This document shows positions 1 to 12,241 of a DNA stretch of 64,000 bases, in pieces (position 1 is the stretch's first letter; the number at the start of each line of letters is the position of its first letter). Origin of the DNA: Pantoea endophytica (GTDB taxonomy: Bacteria > Pseudomonadota > Gammaproteobacteria > Enterobacterales > Enterobacteriaceae); NCBI RefSeq assembly GCF_002858935.1, contig NZ_PJRT01000020.1, positions 124,001 through 188,000 of the forward strand. The letters are read 5' to 3'. The notes under the pieces were generated by a model that saw only the letters and a list, made by a program, of their open reading frames with translations, searched no databases and was not told the DNA's origin. Made by a program: the position numbers and the translations under genes.

Positions 1-681
1 CAGCAGCGTGACATCAAAATCGCCGTAGCCCAGCACCACCACGCCATGCGCATCAACGCCACTTTCCAGCAGGGAAGCTTGCGCCTTGACCTGCTGTGGC
101 GCACCCCACAAGGTGACAGCGGCGGCAAGGCAGTAAAAGCCGATATCCATCATCGAGCCATTTGACCAGCGAGGATTAAAGGTATTCGGGTTCTCGCCAT
201 CCAGATAGCGCTGATAACGCGAGGAATACTGGCAATAGTTGATCAAGGCTTTACGCAGTTTGCCCAATTGCGGCAGCGTTTTTTGCAGTTGCTGGAAGGT
301 GGGCAGGCTGGCGGTTTTAAAGGCTTCGAACAGCACCACCTGATGCTGGCGCGCGCAGGCAATCATCGCCTCGGCTTCACGCAGATTAGACGCCATCGGC
401 TTCTCGCAAATCACATGCTTACCGTGCGACATAAACAGTATCGCCTGCTCACTGTGCAGCGCATTTGGACTGGCGATATACACCGCATCGATCTCACTGC
501 TGGCGGCAAGCTCATCCAGAGAGGTGAAGGTCAGCTTGCAGGGATAATCCACCACAAACGCGTCGGCCTGCTGCTGACTACGCGAATAGACGCCGCTCAA
601 CTTCATTTTGCCGGTTTCATGCGCGGCGTCGATAAACTGGCGGGTAATCCAGTTGGTTCCCACGATGGCGAAACGAATCAC
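1..681 (-). CDS. ygjR: Gfo/Idh/MocA-family NAD(P)-dependent oxidoreductase YgjR, C-terminus outside window
   Basis: The first 227 codons of a predicted cytosolic oxidoreductase run off the left edge. It starts at a GTG at 679-681 preceded by AGGAGA about 8 bases upstream. The N-terminus reads MIRFAIVGTNWITRQF, a Rossmann dinucleotide-binding start, followed by the family signature CEKPMASNL. The stretch SRYQRYLDGENPNTFNP and the following NGSMMDIGFYCL match E. coli YgjR closely as I recall it. The substrate of YgjR is not known to me. In E. coli this gene sits with ygjP, rlmG and fadH, as here, except that a ClC transporter gene is interposed. Identification is strong; the catalytic role is family-level only. 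Confidence 0.9.
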   Translation of the reverse strand, partial: MIRFAIVGTNWITRQFIDAAHETGKMKLSGVYSRSQQQADAFVVDYPCKLTFTSLDELAASSEIDAVYIASPNALHSEQAILFMSHGKHVICEKPMASNLREAEAMIACARQHQVVLFEAFKTASLPTFQQLQKTLPQLGKLRKALINYCQYSSRYQRYLDGENPNTFNPRWSNGSMMDIGFYCLAAAVTLWGAPQQVKAQASLLESGVDAHGVVVLGYGDFDVTLL

Positions 682-820
682 GTGCTGCTCTCCTGCTAAA
701 GTAAAACGGCAGAGTAACATGTTCATCTGAGCGCCAGGCAGGCGAAATTTGATCCTGAGATCCGCATTCCAATATGATGATGCCGCACAACTTTTTAACC
801 GACTTAGCGGGGACGCGCGG

Positions 821-2509
821 GTGAGTGGAAGTAAACATGCTCTGAACTGGACCACATTACTGATTGCCATCCCCGTTGGATGTGTGGCCTCGCTGGTGAC
901 GCTGGCCTTTCGCGGCGTGATTGAATTGATCAACCATCTGCTATTCAACAGTGACAGTGAAATCACCGTGGCGATGCATGTCTGGCCGTGGATCTTCTGG
1001 CCGCTGCTGGTGGGCGCCGGCGGCGTATTGGCCGGTTTTTTCCTGCGCTATGCGGTGGCGATTGAGAAACAGGAAACGGTGCAGACCGATTATCTGGAGG
1101 TGATTAACGCGCGGCTCGATGCGGTACCAACCAAAACCTCGCTGTTCCGTGCGCTGTCATCGATGGCCAGCATCGGCAGCGGCGCGTCGATTGGTAAAGA
1201 GGGGCCGATGGTGCAGCTCTCGGCGCTGAGCGGCAGTTTAATCGGGCGCTGGCTGCCGAAATCGTTGAATCTGCGTAACAGCGATATCGTAGCGATGGCC
1301 GCTGCTGCTGGGCTTTCATCGGTGTATCACGCGCCGCTGGCGTCGGCGATATTTGTCGCAGAAATCGCGTTTGGCATCTCGGCGCTGCAACGCTTGATTC
1401 CGCTGATTGTGTCATCGGCGGTAGCGGTGATGACCATGTGGTCGTTGGGGTTTCGCAGCGCCCTTTATCCGTTATCCGAAGCGCTGTTCCAGATGGATAT
1501 CAGCAGCTTGCTGATGACGCTGCTGATTGGTTTCGTCGCCGGTATCGCCGGTTGGCTGCTGATCAAACTGATTGCGCGCAGCAAGGCGCTGTTTGGTCGC
1601 GTGCATTCGCTGCCGCTGCGGCTGGGCGCGGGTGGGTTAGCGGTGGGCTTTCTGGCGCTGATCTCCACCGATATTCTCGGTAACGGCTACGAAGTGATCG
1701 TGAAAATCATTGATGGCCAATATGTTTTGATGGGTTTACTGGGATTGCTGGTGCTCAAAACGCTGGCGACCACGCTGTCGGTGGGTTCCAACGCGGTGGG
1801 CGGGCTGTTTACCCCTTCCTTATTGATCGGCGCACTGCTCGGCGTGGCGCTGGCGCAGATGGGTGTGATGCTGCATTTACCGGTCGGCAATACTTTGCTG
1901 TATGCGGCCATCGGCATGGCGGCGGTGCTGGCGGCGGTCAGCCAGGCACCGTTAATGGCGATGCTGATGGTGCTTGAGATGACGCTGAATAGCAGCCTGC
2001 TATTCCCGATTATGATCGCGTCAGTGCTGGCCTCGATGGTGGTGTATCGCCTGCAATCGTCCAGCACTTATCCGGTGGTGAGCAGCCATTTCAGTCGTTC
2101 CGAAGCCAAGTATGATTTCGATAACATGCGTGTCGATCAGTTGATCATTCCCGGCGCGGCGTTGCAGCCAGAAGAGTCAGTAGGGCAGGCGCTGGCGGTG
2201 AGCTCGCTCAAGCGGGAACGTTATGTCTATGTGATTAACAGTGAAGGGCAATTTCTCGGCGTGGTGTCGATACACGATATCTCACGCAAGGTGTTGTCGC
2301 AGGAGATCACGCTGCATTCGCCAGTCAGTAACGTGATGGACAATAACTTTCCCTGCATTTATCAGAATCAAAGCATGCGCGAAGGCTGGGAAGCCTTTGC
2401 CCGCGTCACGCTTGAACGCCTGCCGGTGCTAAATAATCCGCAGGAGCGCCGTTTTATGGGCGCACTGACCAAAACCAGCCTGATCCAAAAAGCGCAGGAG
2501 TTTCTTTAA
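821..2509 (+). CDS. ClC-family chloride channel / H+-Cl- exchanger, ClcB-like with CBS pair
   Basis: Inner-membrane ClC protein predicted to move chloride, probably in exchange for protons. The selectivity motif GKEGP carries the gating glutamate (GREGP in ClcA), a second pore motif reads GGLFTPSLLIGA, and the chain has about ten hydrophobic segments. Unlike E. coli ClcB, it ends in roughly 130 soluble residues that look like a CBS-domain pair (VVSIHDIS region), usually an adenine-nucleotide sensor. Start is uncertain: an in-frame TTG at 749 gives 586 residues, while the GTG at 821 follows AGCGGGGA and gives 562 residues. I prefer 821. The 3' end overlaps the convergent ygjP stop by 4 bases. 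Confidence 0.85.
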   Translation: MSGSKHALNWTTLLIAIPVGCVASLVTLAFRGVIELINHLLFNSDSEITVAMHVWPWIFWPLLVGAGGVLAGFFLRYAVAIEKQETVQTDYLEVINARLDAVPTKTSLFRALSSMASIGSGASIGKEGPMVQLSALSGSLIGRWLPKSLNLRNSDIVAMAAAAGLSSVYHAPLASAIFVAEIAFGISALQRLIPLIVSSAVAVMTMWSLGFRSALYPLSEALFQMDISSLLMTLLIGFVAGIAGWLLIKLIARSKALFGRVHSLPLRLGAGGLAVGFLALISTDILGNGYEVIVKIIDGQYVLMGLLGLLVLKTLATTLSVGSNAVGGLFTPSLLIGALLGVALAQMGVMLHLPVGNTLLYAAIGMAAVLAAVSQAPLMAMLMVLEMTLNSSLLFPIMIASVLASMVVYRLQSSSTYPVVSSHFSRSEAKYDFDNMRVDQLIIPGAALQPEESVGQALAVSSLKRERYVYVINSEGQFLGVVSIHDISRKVLSQEITLHSPVSNVMDNNFPCIYQNQSMREGWEAFARVTLERLPVLNNPQERRFMGALTKTSLIQKAQEFL

Positions 2510-3006
2510 GCCGCGTTGCCGCGCATCGCCTGATCGGTCATCCACAAGCGTGCGTCAAATTCGAGCTGATGATAATCCGGTTCCATGTGGCAGCAGAGTT
2601 GGTAAAACGCTTTGTCGTGCTCTTTCTCTTTCAGGTGCGCCAGCTCGTGCACCACGATCATGCGCAAAAACGCTTCCGGTGCGAGGCGGAAGAAAGTGGA
2701 GATGCGAATCTCCGCTTTGGCTTTTAGATTGCCGCCTTGCACGCGCGAAATCGCCGTATGCAGCCCCAACGCGTGCTTCATCACCTTGATTTTATTGTCC
2801 CAAATCACTTTGCTCACCGGCGGTGCGCTGCGCATATAGCGGTTTTTCAGCGCCTGCGTGTAATCATACAGCGCGCGGTCGCTGACGATATTATGCGTAT
2901 CGGGGTAGCGTTGCTGGAGAAAGGCACCTAAGCGCTCATGTTCGATCAGCGTCTGAACCTGCTCGAGGATGTTTTCAGGGTAACCCTGCAGATAGATTAA
3001 TGACAT
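2506..3006 (-). CDS. ygjP: YgjP-like (YgjP/WLM/SprT-type) zinc metallopeptidase-fold protein
   Basis: A 166-residue protein with the zinc motif HELAH (HExxH type) near residue 120 and a downstream H/E region ([20 protein letters not shown]) that would supply the third ligand. This is the DUF45/WLM family to which E. coli YgjP belongs; the length matches. The family is annotated as a metal-dependent hydrolase, and a physiological substrate cannot be read from sequence. It is divergent from rlmG, with an 81-base gap, in the same order as E. coli. The ATG start is at 3004-3006. Confidence 0.9.
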   Translation of the reverse strand: MSLIYLQGYPENILEQVQTLIEHERLGAFLQQRYPDTHNIVSDRALYDYTQALKNRYMRSAPPVSKVIWDNKIKVMKHALGLHTAISRVQGGNLKAKAEIRISTFFRLAPEAFLRMIVVHELAHLKEKEHDKAFYQLCCHMEPDYHQLEFDARLWMTDQAMRGNAA

Positions 3007-3034
3007 TGGGATTCCCGGCGAAAGACAGTATACT
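3006..3034 (+). promoter_or_regulatory. Candidate sigma70 promoter for rlmG
   Basis: TTGGGA at 3006-3011 and TATACT at 3029-3034 are separated by 17 bases, pointing rightward, 53 bases before the rlmG start. The -10 fits well and the -35 only moderately (4 of 6). It begins at the ygjP start codon. Confidence 0.4.
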
Positions 3035-3087
3035 GCGCCCCCTTTTTAGGGCGAAAATCGCGCAAAGTGTACCACGCCGGAGATTCC

Positions 3088-4206
3088 ATGAGCCAACTTG
3101 AACTGACCAATCGCACGCTGACGCTGCACCGCTTCCCGCCAATGCGTGAGGAAAGCCCGCTACAGGCGTGGGATTCCGCCGATGAATACCTGTTGCAGCA
3201 AGAGCTGCCTGAGGGACCGGTATTGGTGTTCAACGACAGCTTTGGCGCGCTGACCTGCGGGCTGGGCGCACGTCCGGTGTGGCACGTCAGCGATTCGCTG
3301 CTGAGCGAACAGGCGGCAAAACAGAACCTGCGTCTCAATGAGATGGATGAAGATCAGGTGCACTTTATCGACAGCCTCGCGCCATTGCCGGTCGCGCCGG
3401 CGGTGGTGATGATCAAAATCCCCAAAGCGCTGGCGCTGCTTGAGCATCAACTGCGTGCACTGCGCGAAGTGGTGACGCCGGACACGCTGATTCTGGCGGC
3501 GGCGAAGGCCAAAGATATTCACAACTCCACGCTGCAACTGTTCGAGCGCATCCTCGGCGAGAGCAAAACCTCGCTGGCGTGGAAAAAAGCGCGTCTGATT
3601 TACAGCCGCTTCACCGCGCCTCAATTAGCGGATCAGCCTGCGACCACCGTTTGGCCGCTGGATGATTCTGAATACCAGATCCACAACCACGCCAACGTGT
3701 TTTCCCGCGCGTCGCTGGATGTGGGCGCACGCTTCTTTATGCAGCATCTGCCTTTTGACATTGAAGGTGAGATTCTCGATCTGGGTTGTGGCAATGGCGT
3801 GATTGGCTTGCTGGCGCTGGAACAGAACCCAAATGCGGAGGTGCTGTTTTATGACGAATCCTATATGGCGGTGGCATCAAGCAAACTGAACGTGGAAGTG
3901 AACCGTCCGCAGGATATGGCGCGCTGCCAGTTCCGGGTTAACAACGTGCTGAGTGGCTTCCCGTCCGATCGCCTGCACGCGGTACTGTGCAACCCTCCGT
4001 TCCATCAGCAGCACGCGGTGACCGATCATCTGGCGTGGCAAATGCTGCGCGATGCGAAACGCTGCCTGCAGTATGGCGGCGAGTTGCGCATCGTCGGCAA
4101 CCGCCACCTCGGTTATCACGTCAAAATGAAAAAGCTGTTTGGCAACTGCGAGCTGGTGGCGTCCAACGCCAAATTTGTAGTGCTGCGTTCGGTCAAACTG
4201 CGCTAA
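3088..4206 (+). CDS. rlmG: 23S rRNA (guanine-N2)-methyltransferase RlmG (G1835)
   Basis: RlmG methylates G1835 of 23S rRNA using SAM. The C-terminal half has the Rossmann methyltransferase motif [12 protein letters not shown] (motif I) and the N2-methyltransferase signature CNPPF. The N-terminal half is the RsmC/RlmG-type duplicated, degenerate MTase domain. The protein has 372 residues, close to E. coli RlmG (378), and aligns throughout (for example [19 protein letters not shown]). The start is the ATG at 3088 behind GGAG at 7 bases; the upstream in-frame GTG at 3067 has no ribosome site. Its stop codon abuts the convergent fadH stop directly. Confidence 0.96.
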   Translation: MSQLELTNRTLTLHRFPPMREESPLQAWDSADEYLLQQELPEGPVLVFNDSFGALTCGLGARPVWHVSDSLLSEQAAKQNLRLNEMDEDQVHFIDSLAPLPVAPAVVMIKIPKALALLEHQLRALREVVTPDTLILAAAKAKDIHNSTLQLFERILGESKTSLAWKKARLIYSRFTAPQLADQPATTVWPLDDSEYQIHNHANVFSRASLDVGARFFMQHLPFDIEGEILDLGCGNGVIGLLALEQNPNAEVLFYDESYMAVASSKLNVEVNRPQDMARCQFRVNNVLSGFPSDRLHAVLCNPPFHQQHAVTDHLAWQMLRDAKRCLQYGGELRIVGNRHLGYHVKMKKLFGNCELVASNAKFVVLRSVKLR

Positions 4207-6532
<2,326 letters not shown>

Positions 6533-7156
6533 TCAACAAGCCCCATTGCGACGTGCAAGTTCGATGATATCAACCAGGTTTTTTGACTCAAGTTTTTGGA
6601 ATATTTTTGTTTTATAAGTGCTGATTGTTTTATTATTTAATCCCAATTCGCAAGCGATGGTTTTATTGGACTTCCCCTGTGCGAGCTGTCGCAAAATTAA
6701 ATTTTCACGGTCAGTCAGGCGAGAAAGCATATCTTGCTCATTTGCATAACGCTGACGTTTGTCCAGAATGTCGCCCGGTAGATAATTCACATTATTAGAA
6801 ACGCAGCCAATGGCGGCGATCAGTGTTTGAATGGGATCGTAAGTTGACACGAACCCGTTCGCGCCCTGGCTAAGTGACTGTATTGAAAGATGGTTGTTGC
6901 TATCCCGACTAATCAATATGACTTTCATCCACGTCTTTGATTTGACGATATCGCGTAGAAATGCGATGCCATTTTTTTCTTTAAAGTCAGGGTCTAATAT
7001 TAGTATGTCGATGTGTTGATGAATGATATCATCAATACCATCGTTAATTGTGTGCGCAGTAGTGACACAATTAAAGCCATTCATTAATAATAAAGCCTGC
7101 ACGCCGGCGGCAACCAAACGATGCTCATCAACGATGAGAATTTTTGCATTAAACAT
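6533..7156 (-). CDS. EvgA-like NarL/FixJ-family response regulator
   Basis: A 207-residue regulator with an N-terminal receiver (about 1-120) and a C-terminal LuxR/GerE helix-turn-helix (LTDRENLILRQLAQGKSNKTIACELGLNN region). It resembles EvgA in length and in the C-terminal pattern NNKTISTYKTKIFQKLE. In the receiver the acidic pair D10/E11 and the candidate phosphoacceptor D55 (LILDPDF) are visible, but the conserved beta-5 lysine (GANGFVSK in EvgA) is threonine here (GANGFVST). An AAGGGAG ribosome site precedes the ATG. It lies 99 bases downstream of, and in line with, the EvgS-like kinase gene, its probable phosphodonor. Confidence 0.85.
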   Translation of the reverse strand: MFNAKILIVDEHRLVAAGVQALLLMNGFNCVTTAHTINDGIDDIIHQHIDILILDPDFKEKNGIAFLRDIVKSKTWMKVILISRDSNNHLSIQSLSQGANGFVSTYDPIQTLIAAIGCVSNNVNYLPGDILDKRQRYANEQDMLSRLTDRENLILRQLAQGKSNKTIACELGLNNKTISTYKTKIFQKLESKNLVDIIELARRNGAC

Positions 7157-7255
7157 ATCTCTCCCTTTAACGGCACCGTAATGATGACGTTGACGGCCAT
7201 TATGTCCGGCAGATTAATAGGGCGAACCGAGAAATGTCTCGATAAGATTATGATT

Positions 7256-10200
7256 CTATAAATCTTGATGTTTTTTCAGGCGATGTTTCTCAAATTCTTG
7301 CAAGGACTCATTAACACGTTTCATTTCCTCGACAATCTGCTGAATTAACGCTTGCGGATCGAGGGCTTCCTCGCGGTGTTTCTCCAACTTGCGGCCCAGT
7401 TCAGTCAAGGTTGGAGCATTTAGCATTGCTGCTCCTCCTTTTAATTTGTGACCCAGCTGTGACAGGGCGCTGGCATCATCGGTTTGCTGAAGTGATACCA
7501 ACAACTCTTCGTGGCTGGTTCGTATGCTATTGAGTAACACCAGACAACCTTCACTATCCTGTTCGGCCAGTTGTGTTAACAGCTGTGGGAAAGAGGAGAT
7601 ACTCGCTGCCGGCGGGGCCTGGATTTCTGGTTTTATGGCGCTGCGCCGGGTACAACGTGCAACCTGAGCAAGTAAGCTCTCTAAATCCAGCGGCTTGAAA
7701 AGACAATCGTTCATTCCCGCCTGAAGGCAGCGTTGCATAATATGCTGCTCAGCCGATGCAGTCAGGCCGAAGAGCATGATCGGTGTTAACAGATGCTCAT
7801 GCTCGTATAGACGCAGCGCTTCAGCGAACTCAAAGCCGTTCATGCCCGGCATATTACAGTCTGTGATGATGAGGTCGAAACGTAATGGATCCTGCTGCCA
7901 TAACGTCAGTGCTTCTGCCGCACTTTCACTCACCATGACTTGATGGCCGGCCAGTTCAAGCTGTTTCCCAAGCAGTAATCGGTTGGGTGCGTGATCGTCA
8001 ATGATCATCACGGAGAGCTTGTCGGAGATCAGCGGCTGCGACAAATGAGGCTGTGTTTGATCCTGCGGTTCACCGGGCAAGGCACGGAAATAAAAAGAGA
8101 ACACCGCGCCTTCCCCTGGCGCACTTTCCACAATCAGCTCACCATCCAGTAAATGCGCCAGATTACGACAAATGCTTAATCCTAATCCGGTGCCAATTTG
8201 CTGCTGCTGACGATCGCCCACCTGCACAAAAGGTTCGAAGATGGCGTGCTGTTGGTCCTCCGTCATGCCACAACCTTGATCGCTAACTTCGATCACGAAT
8301 TCACAACCGTCCTCCTCCTGCGCAATGCCCTGCATGAGCACGACAGTGACAGTACCGTAATCGGAAAACTTAATGGCGTTGCTCAATAGGTTGGAGAGAA
8401 TTTGATTCAGCATCAATGGGTCTGTCTTCACCCAGTAAGCAGCAATATCCATCTCTACCCGCAGTTCAAGTCCCTTAATCTCTGCTTTATTACGAAATAG
8501 CGTAACCGCTTGATCGAGAACATCAGGAAGGTAGACCGTTTCTAACGTTGGTTGATAAAGGCCGGACTCGATTTTCGACAAATCGAGAATATCGCCAATC
8601 AATGACAGCAACGCGCGTGCCGAATGGTACGCAACACGGATGTTCTCTGAGAGTGAATCAGCCGGTTGCAAGCGAGTTTCGAGCTCCAGTAAGCCAATCA
8701 TGGCATGCAATGGCGTGCGGATTTCATGGCTCATGCTGGCAAGAAATTCACTTTTGGAGCGGTTGGCTTTATCAGCCACATCTTTGGCGAGCTGTAACTC
8801 CTGCAGCAGCGCATTGCGTTCAGTGACATCCAGCCAGCCCCCAATAACACCTGCGACATCACCGTGCCGATCGCGAAACGGCAGCGTCCAGTGATAAAGC
8901 TGGAATGTCCGCTGTTCAAAATCCATGTGTATATCGCGCATGACGGCTTCGCCATCCAGTAAGGTTTTTTGATAGCCATCTTCAATACTGTGAATACTGG
9001 CGTTATTGCCAGTAAGAACGTCCGACAGTCGTTTACCGATGACATCTTCTCGCTGGAAATCCATAAAACGTAGGTAGGCATTGTTGCAATCCACTAATCG
9101 GGTTTGTTTATCGCGGATATACATGGCAACGGGCGAGTCATTGAAGAGTGTATGGGTGAAATTGAGCTGATTTTTCAATGCATTTTCAGCCTGAATACGC
9201 TGCTGAATAACCTTCCGCAGATGACGGTTCCACAGCAAAATAAGGGCTATCAATCCGACCGAGACGGACACGATCAGCAAGATAACTTGTTTGTAACTCT
9301 GCCATGAAGCACTGAGGAACGGCATCTCTGACTGACGCCAATGTGCCAGCAACTTGAACATGGTTTCGGGAGGAATCGCGATCAAGGCTTTATTGAGAAT
9401 GCTAATCAGCGTTTCATTACCGGGTTCAACACGCATGACAAAACGTGCCGGGTCTGCACCCAACGTGGTTTCAATAATCAGGTCATCTGCGTAATGGTTG
9501 TGGAGCAGATAATCCACAAAAATCTTTGGCAGCACTACCGCATCGATTTCATGCGCCTGCAATTCACGCAAGGCCTGCAAAGGATCGTTGATATAGGCGA
9601 GGTTCAGATGGGGATAATGCAGAAGCATCCAATCCTTCATCTGCCGATTGTTCAGCATGAGAGCCGAGCCAAAGGGAAAAGGATCCCGAGCCATAATATT
9701 CCGAGGGCGTTTATGGCGAATAATGACCCAGTGTGAAACCAGCCATGGGCGGGTTATTAACTGAGGGGGCATATCCGGGGTAAGCATCTCAAGCGCATAC
9801 AGATGTGGAAAATGCTTATCGGTTTGGTTACGTCCACTTTCTTCCTGAACTTCTGAATTAAATGTAATGCCACTTTGGTTGGCTATCAGATCTAAAACAT
9901 CAATGATCATGCCGCGAAACGGCATGCTTCCGTTGCGACTGCTGAGTGGAGCGAGGGTTTGCGGTAGTGCGGTGTTAATACGCGGGTGTGCCTGTAGCCA
10001 TTTCTCCTCTTCATGCTTGAGTGCAAGCGGATTACGCTGCAGCACATGGTACGTATCCAGTTGCCAGCGCTTCGCTATCTGCATGCGAATAGAGAGAGGA
10101 ATTTGTGTTAAGGCAAAATTAATCGCTTCGGCAAGTTGTGGATAACGCGGGCTAATGCCAAAGCTGAAATTCATCGGAATAGCGTGGTTATCTTTGGTTA

Positions 10201-10888
10201 TTTCCAGCGCATTTGCGAACATGAAGCGATTAAGGTGCGTAAGTGTGGCGGCATTGCCCCATACACGCTCTGTTTGGCCAAATACTGTTGCTGCGACAGC
10301 ATCGTAGTAACCAGGAAAGCGAACTAAAAGGTCGCTCTTAAAAGTCTCTTCTAAATGTGCACGCATCAACGCTGAACCAGACCAGGCCATGCGATTGGGT
10401 TCATCAATTTTTAATGGAGCGTTCTGCTCAGACTTAAAACCGATCGCTGCATAATCCAGCATCCAGGGGTCGCTGGCGATCAAGGTTTGCGGCTTTGATA
10501 CTGAGGGGGGTTCCACATAGATCGCTAATAGTTGCATTTCTCCGCTGGTTACCGCTTCCTGGGCCGCGCTATGACTGGCGTAATAATGGATTTCTATTGT
10601 GGTATCCAGCATATTCTGAATCAGAGAGAGATAATCCGCACTCACGCCTTCGAATCGTCGCGTATCTATATCCATAAAAAGGGGCGGTTGTGGTTGCCCA
10701 GCGACAGCAACTTTGAGAACGTGATGACGAAACTCCGAAGAGATTGGTTCAGCCAGTTGTAAAGCAGGTTGAGCTACATCATATCGCGCCAGTAATTGCA
10801 GTTTTTTCTCTGATGCTATTAATGAACATGAAACTAAAGCCAGAAAAAATAATGCCAACAAGCGAAAAGTATTAAGATTAATTAGCAC
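7256..10888 (-). CDS. EvgS/BvgS-family unorthodox hybrid sensor kinase
   Basis: A 1210-residue inner-membrane sensor, close to E. coli EvgS (1197). In order: a signal-like N-terminus (1-26), two periplasmic solute-binding-like (SBP_bac_3, Venus-flytrap) domains to about residue 530, one transmembrane helix (VILLIVSVSVGLIALILLW), a PAS domain, HisKA with H721 in MSHEIRTP, HATPase_c (GTGLGLSI), a receiver with D1010 in TDCNMPGMNG, and an Hpt domain with H1147 in GHKLKGG. This makes a complete His-Asp-His relay feeding the next gene. The start is a GTG at 10886-10888 behind AGAAGG. EvgS senses acid and some oxidised compounds in E. coli; the signal here is unknown. Confidence 0.9.
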   Translation of the reverse strand: MLINLNTFRLLALFFLALVSCSLIASEKKLQLLARYDVAQPALQLAEPISSEFRHHVLKVAVAGQPQPPLFMDIDTRRFEGVSADYLSLIQNMLDTTIEIHYYASHSAAQEAVTSGEMQLLAIYVEPPSVSKPQTLIASDPWMLDYAAIGFKSEQNAPLKIDEPNRMAWSGSALMRAHLEETFKSDLLVRFPGYYDAVAATVFGQTERVWGNAATLTHLNRFMFANALEITKDNHAIPMNFSFGISPRYPQLAEAINFALTQIPLSIRMQIAKRWQLDTYHVLQRNPLALKHEEEKWLQAHPRINTALPQTLAPLSSRNGSMPFRGMIIDVLDLIANQSGITFNSEVQEESGRNQTDKHFPHLYALEMLTPDMPPQLITRPWLVSHWVIIRHKRPRNIMARDPFPFGSALMLNNRQMKDWMLLHYPHLNLAYINDPLQALRELQAHEIDAVVLPKIFVDYLLHNHYADDLIIETTLGADPARFVMRVEPGNETLISILNKALIAIPPETMFKLLAHWRQSEMPFLSASWQSYKQVILLIVSVSVGLIALILLWNRHLRKVIQQRIQAENALKNQLNFTHTLFNDSPVAMYIRDKQTRLVDCNNAYLRFMDFQREDVIGKRLSDVLTGNNASIHSIEDGYQKTLLDGEAVMRDIHMDFEQRTFQLYHWTLPFRDRHGDVAGVIGGWLDVTERNALLQELQLAKDVADKANRSKSEFLASMSHEIRTPLHAMIGLLELETRLQPADSLSENIRVAYHSARALLSLIGDILDLSKIESGLYQPTLETVYLPDVLDQAVTLFRNKAEIKGLELRVEMDIAAYWVKTDPLMLNQILSNLLSNAIKFSDYGTVTVVLMQGIAQEEDGCEFVIEVSDQGCGMTEDQQHAIFEPFVQVGDRQQQQIGTGLGLSICRNLAHLLDGELIVESAPGEGAVFSFYFRALPGEPQDQTQPHLSQPLISDKLSVMIIDDHAPNRLLLGKQLELAGHQVMVSESAAEALTLWQQDPLRFDLIITDCNMPGMNGFEFAEALRLYEHEHLLTPIMLFGLTASAEQHIMQRCLQAGMNDCLFKPLDLESLLAQVARCTRRSAIKPEIQAPPAASISSFPQLLTQLAEQDSEGCLVLLNSIRTSHEELLVSLQQTDDASALSQLGHKLKGGAAMLNAPTLTELGRKLEKHREEALDPQALIQQIVEEMKRVNESLQEFEKHRLKKHQDL

Positions 10889-11369
10889 GCTGCCTTCTTA
10901 AGGTATCCATTAATATCTATTAGGACCAGGGATTATAAAGATATTATTATCTTTCGCTCGTTCTATTCTTTTACTGTTAAAATTTTGCGACCATTCTCAA
11001 ATATTTGATTTTTAGCGAAAGAGAGAGGGTGATGACGATGTCACTATATGATGTTCATTTCTTAGCTTATTCAGTTAGTTAGATTGCTCCTTTTCTTTCA
11101 AGACAATTCTTATGTGGTCTTGTTAAGGAGTTAAGTCAGACTTTTCCCACTTTTACGTGAGCAGGCAAGTAAGAATCTATCACGGAAAAATATAAACCTA
11201 AAAGGGGTATATAAAAATGACCGCTATTAGGGTGACGCTATCGATTTAGAATTCTGATGTTGTGAAGGCTATTTTTTCACAGCTGTTGTAATCGACACCA
11301 TTTATTTATTGAAGCGGGTGTGACAGTCAGAATTGGACAAAGTTAATGCTGTAATAAAGGAATAAACAA
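10889..11369. other. 481-base AT-rich divergent regulatory region
   Basis: Separates the leftward EvgS-like gene from the rightward RcsB-like gene. It is AT-rich with several A/T tracts. A 10-codon ORF (ATG 11217 to TAG 11249, MTAIRVTLSI) follows AAAGGGG; it may be a leader peptide or chance. I cannot assign regulator sites here. Confidence 0.4.
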
Positions 11370-12071
11370 ATGGTATATGCACACAATAAACAAGTGCGTG
11401 TGGCTGTCCTTGATGATCACCCCATGGTCCGTACCGTTTTCGAGTTGTGTTTGAAACATGAGCCCGATATTCATTTGGTGGGTACCTGGGCTTCAAGTAA
11501 TGAATTATTTAATCAGCTGAGAAGTACCGTAGTCGATGTGCTGGTACTGGATTTCCTGCTGGGTGAACGTGAACTGGATGGTTTGGCGCTGGTGAAGCAA
11601 CTGCGTAATCACCATCCCCAGCAAAAAATTCTGATCTCTTCTTCGATGGAGAGTCCGGCCATCGTCAAAATGGTGCTAAGCGCAGGCGTGAAGGGCTTTA
11701 TTGGCAAAAGCCACAATATGCAGGAAATTACCCATGCGATTCGTCAGGTGGCGCAGGGCCGTTTGTTCTTGTCTAAAGAAGTCGCTTACGAGGTTGAAAA
11801 TCTCTATGTCATGAGCGAAGAGTCGCTGGATGACAGCCTCGATTTCAGCAGCAAAGGCAATATGTATGAGAAGGTGAAAACCCTCAGCCCGCGTGAAGTT
11901 GAAGTGGTGCGTTGTTTTCTCGATGGTTTGAGCGTGTCGCAAATTGCCGTGAAGTTTAAGCGCAGTCGTAAAACCGTGAGCGGGCAGAAACAATCGGCGC
12001 TGAAAAAGCTCGGTTTACGTTCGGATTCTGAGCTGTTCAAATACAGCCACGACCTGATGTCAGGCTATTAA
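11370..12071 (+). CDS. RcsB-like LuxR-family response regulator
   Basis: A 233-residue regulator. Receiver at about 8-130 with acidic pair in VLDDHP, phosphoacceptor aspartate in LVLDFLLG and the conserved lysine in KGFIGKS. The C-terminal GerE helix-turn-helix reads LSPREVEVVRCFLDGLSV, followed by the recognition region SRKTVSGQKQSALKKLGL, very like RcsB (KTISSQKKSAMMKLGV). It is longer than RcsB (216), and RcsB itself is normally beside rcsD/rcsC, which are absent, so this is a paralogue rather than rcsB. It is divergent from the EvgAS-like genes. AAAGGAA precedes the ATG. No kinase partner is linked on its own strand. Confidence 0.85.
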   Translation: MVYAHNKQVRVAVLDDHPMVRTVFELCLKHEPDIHLVGTWASSNELFNQLRSTVVDVLVLDFLLGERELDGLALVKQLRNHHPQQKILISSSMESPAIVKMVLSAGVKGFIGKSHNMQEITHAIRQVAQGRLFLSKEVAYEVENLYVMSEESLDDSLDFSSKGNMYEKVKTLSPREVEVVRCFLDGLSVSQIAVKFKRSRKTVSGQKQSALKKLGLRSDSELFKYSHDLMSGY

Positions 12072-12082
12072 TTCTCTTCACG

Positions 12083-12108
12083 GGCGGCCACTTACGGCCG
12101 CCTGTTTC
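12083..12108 (+). terminator. Intrinsic terminator after RcsB-like gene
   Basis: Perfect 7-bp GC stem GGCGGCC (12083-12089) with GGCCGCC (12096-12102), 6-base loop, followed by TGTTTCCT. It lies 11 bases past the stop codon. The U-tract is short. Confidence 0.65.
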
Positions 12109-12165
12109 CTCTTCGGCATCGCAGACTTCACGTTCCAGGTAACAGCTTTCCGTAACATGTTTTTA

Positions 12166-12181
12166 GGTGATGTTCATCACA
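12166..12181 (+). promoter_or_regulatory. CRP-cAMP binding site upstream of idnD
   Basis: GGTGATGTTCATCACA matches TGTGA-N6-TCACA except for the first base, 60 bases before the idnD start. Catabolite control of idn genes is known in E. coli. Just upstream, CCGTAACAT (12150-12158) resembles one half of a GntR/IdnR operator, but the other half is poorly matched. Confidence 0.65.
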
Positions 12182-12241
12182 GTTTTAAGCCGCATAACCC
12201 GGTCTGATGGCCCCCATTGCTACAGCTCTTATGGGGACGTT

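Noticed and set aside
11263-11284. CRP-like TGTGA...TCACA upstream of the RcsB-like gene
   Set aside because: The half-sites are separated by 11 bases rather than 6, so it does not fit CRP.
12167-12241. N-terminal extension of idnD
   Set aside because: It overlaps the CRP-like site, has no ribosome site, and IdnD homologues begin at the internal ATG.
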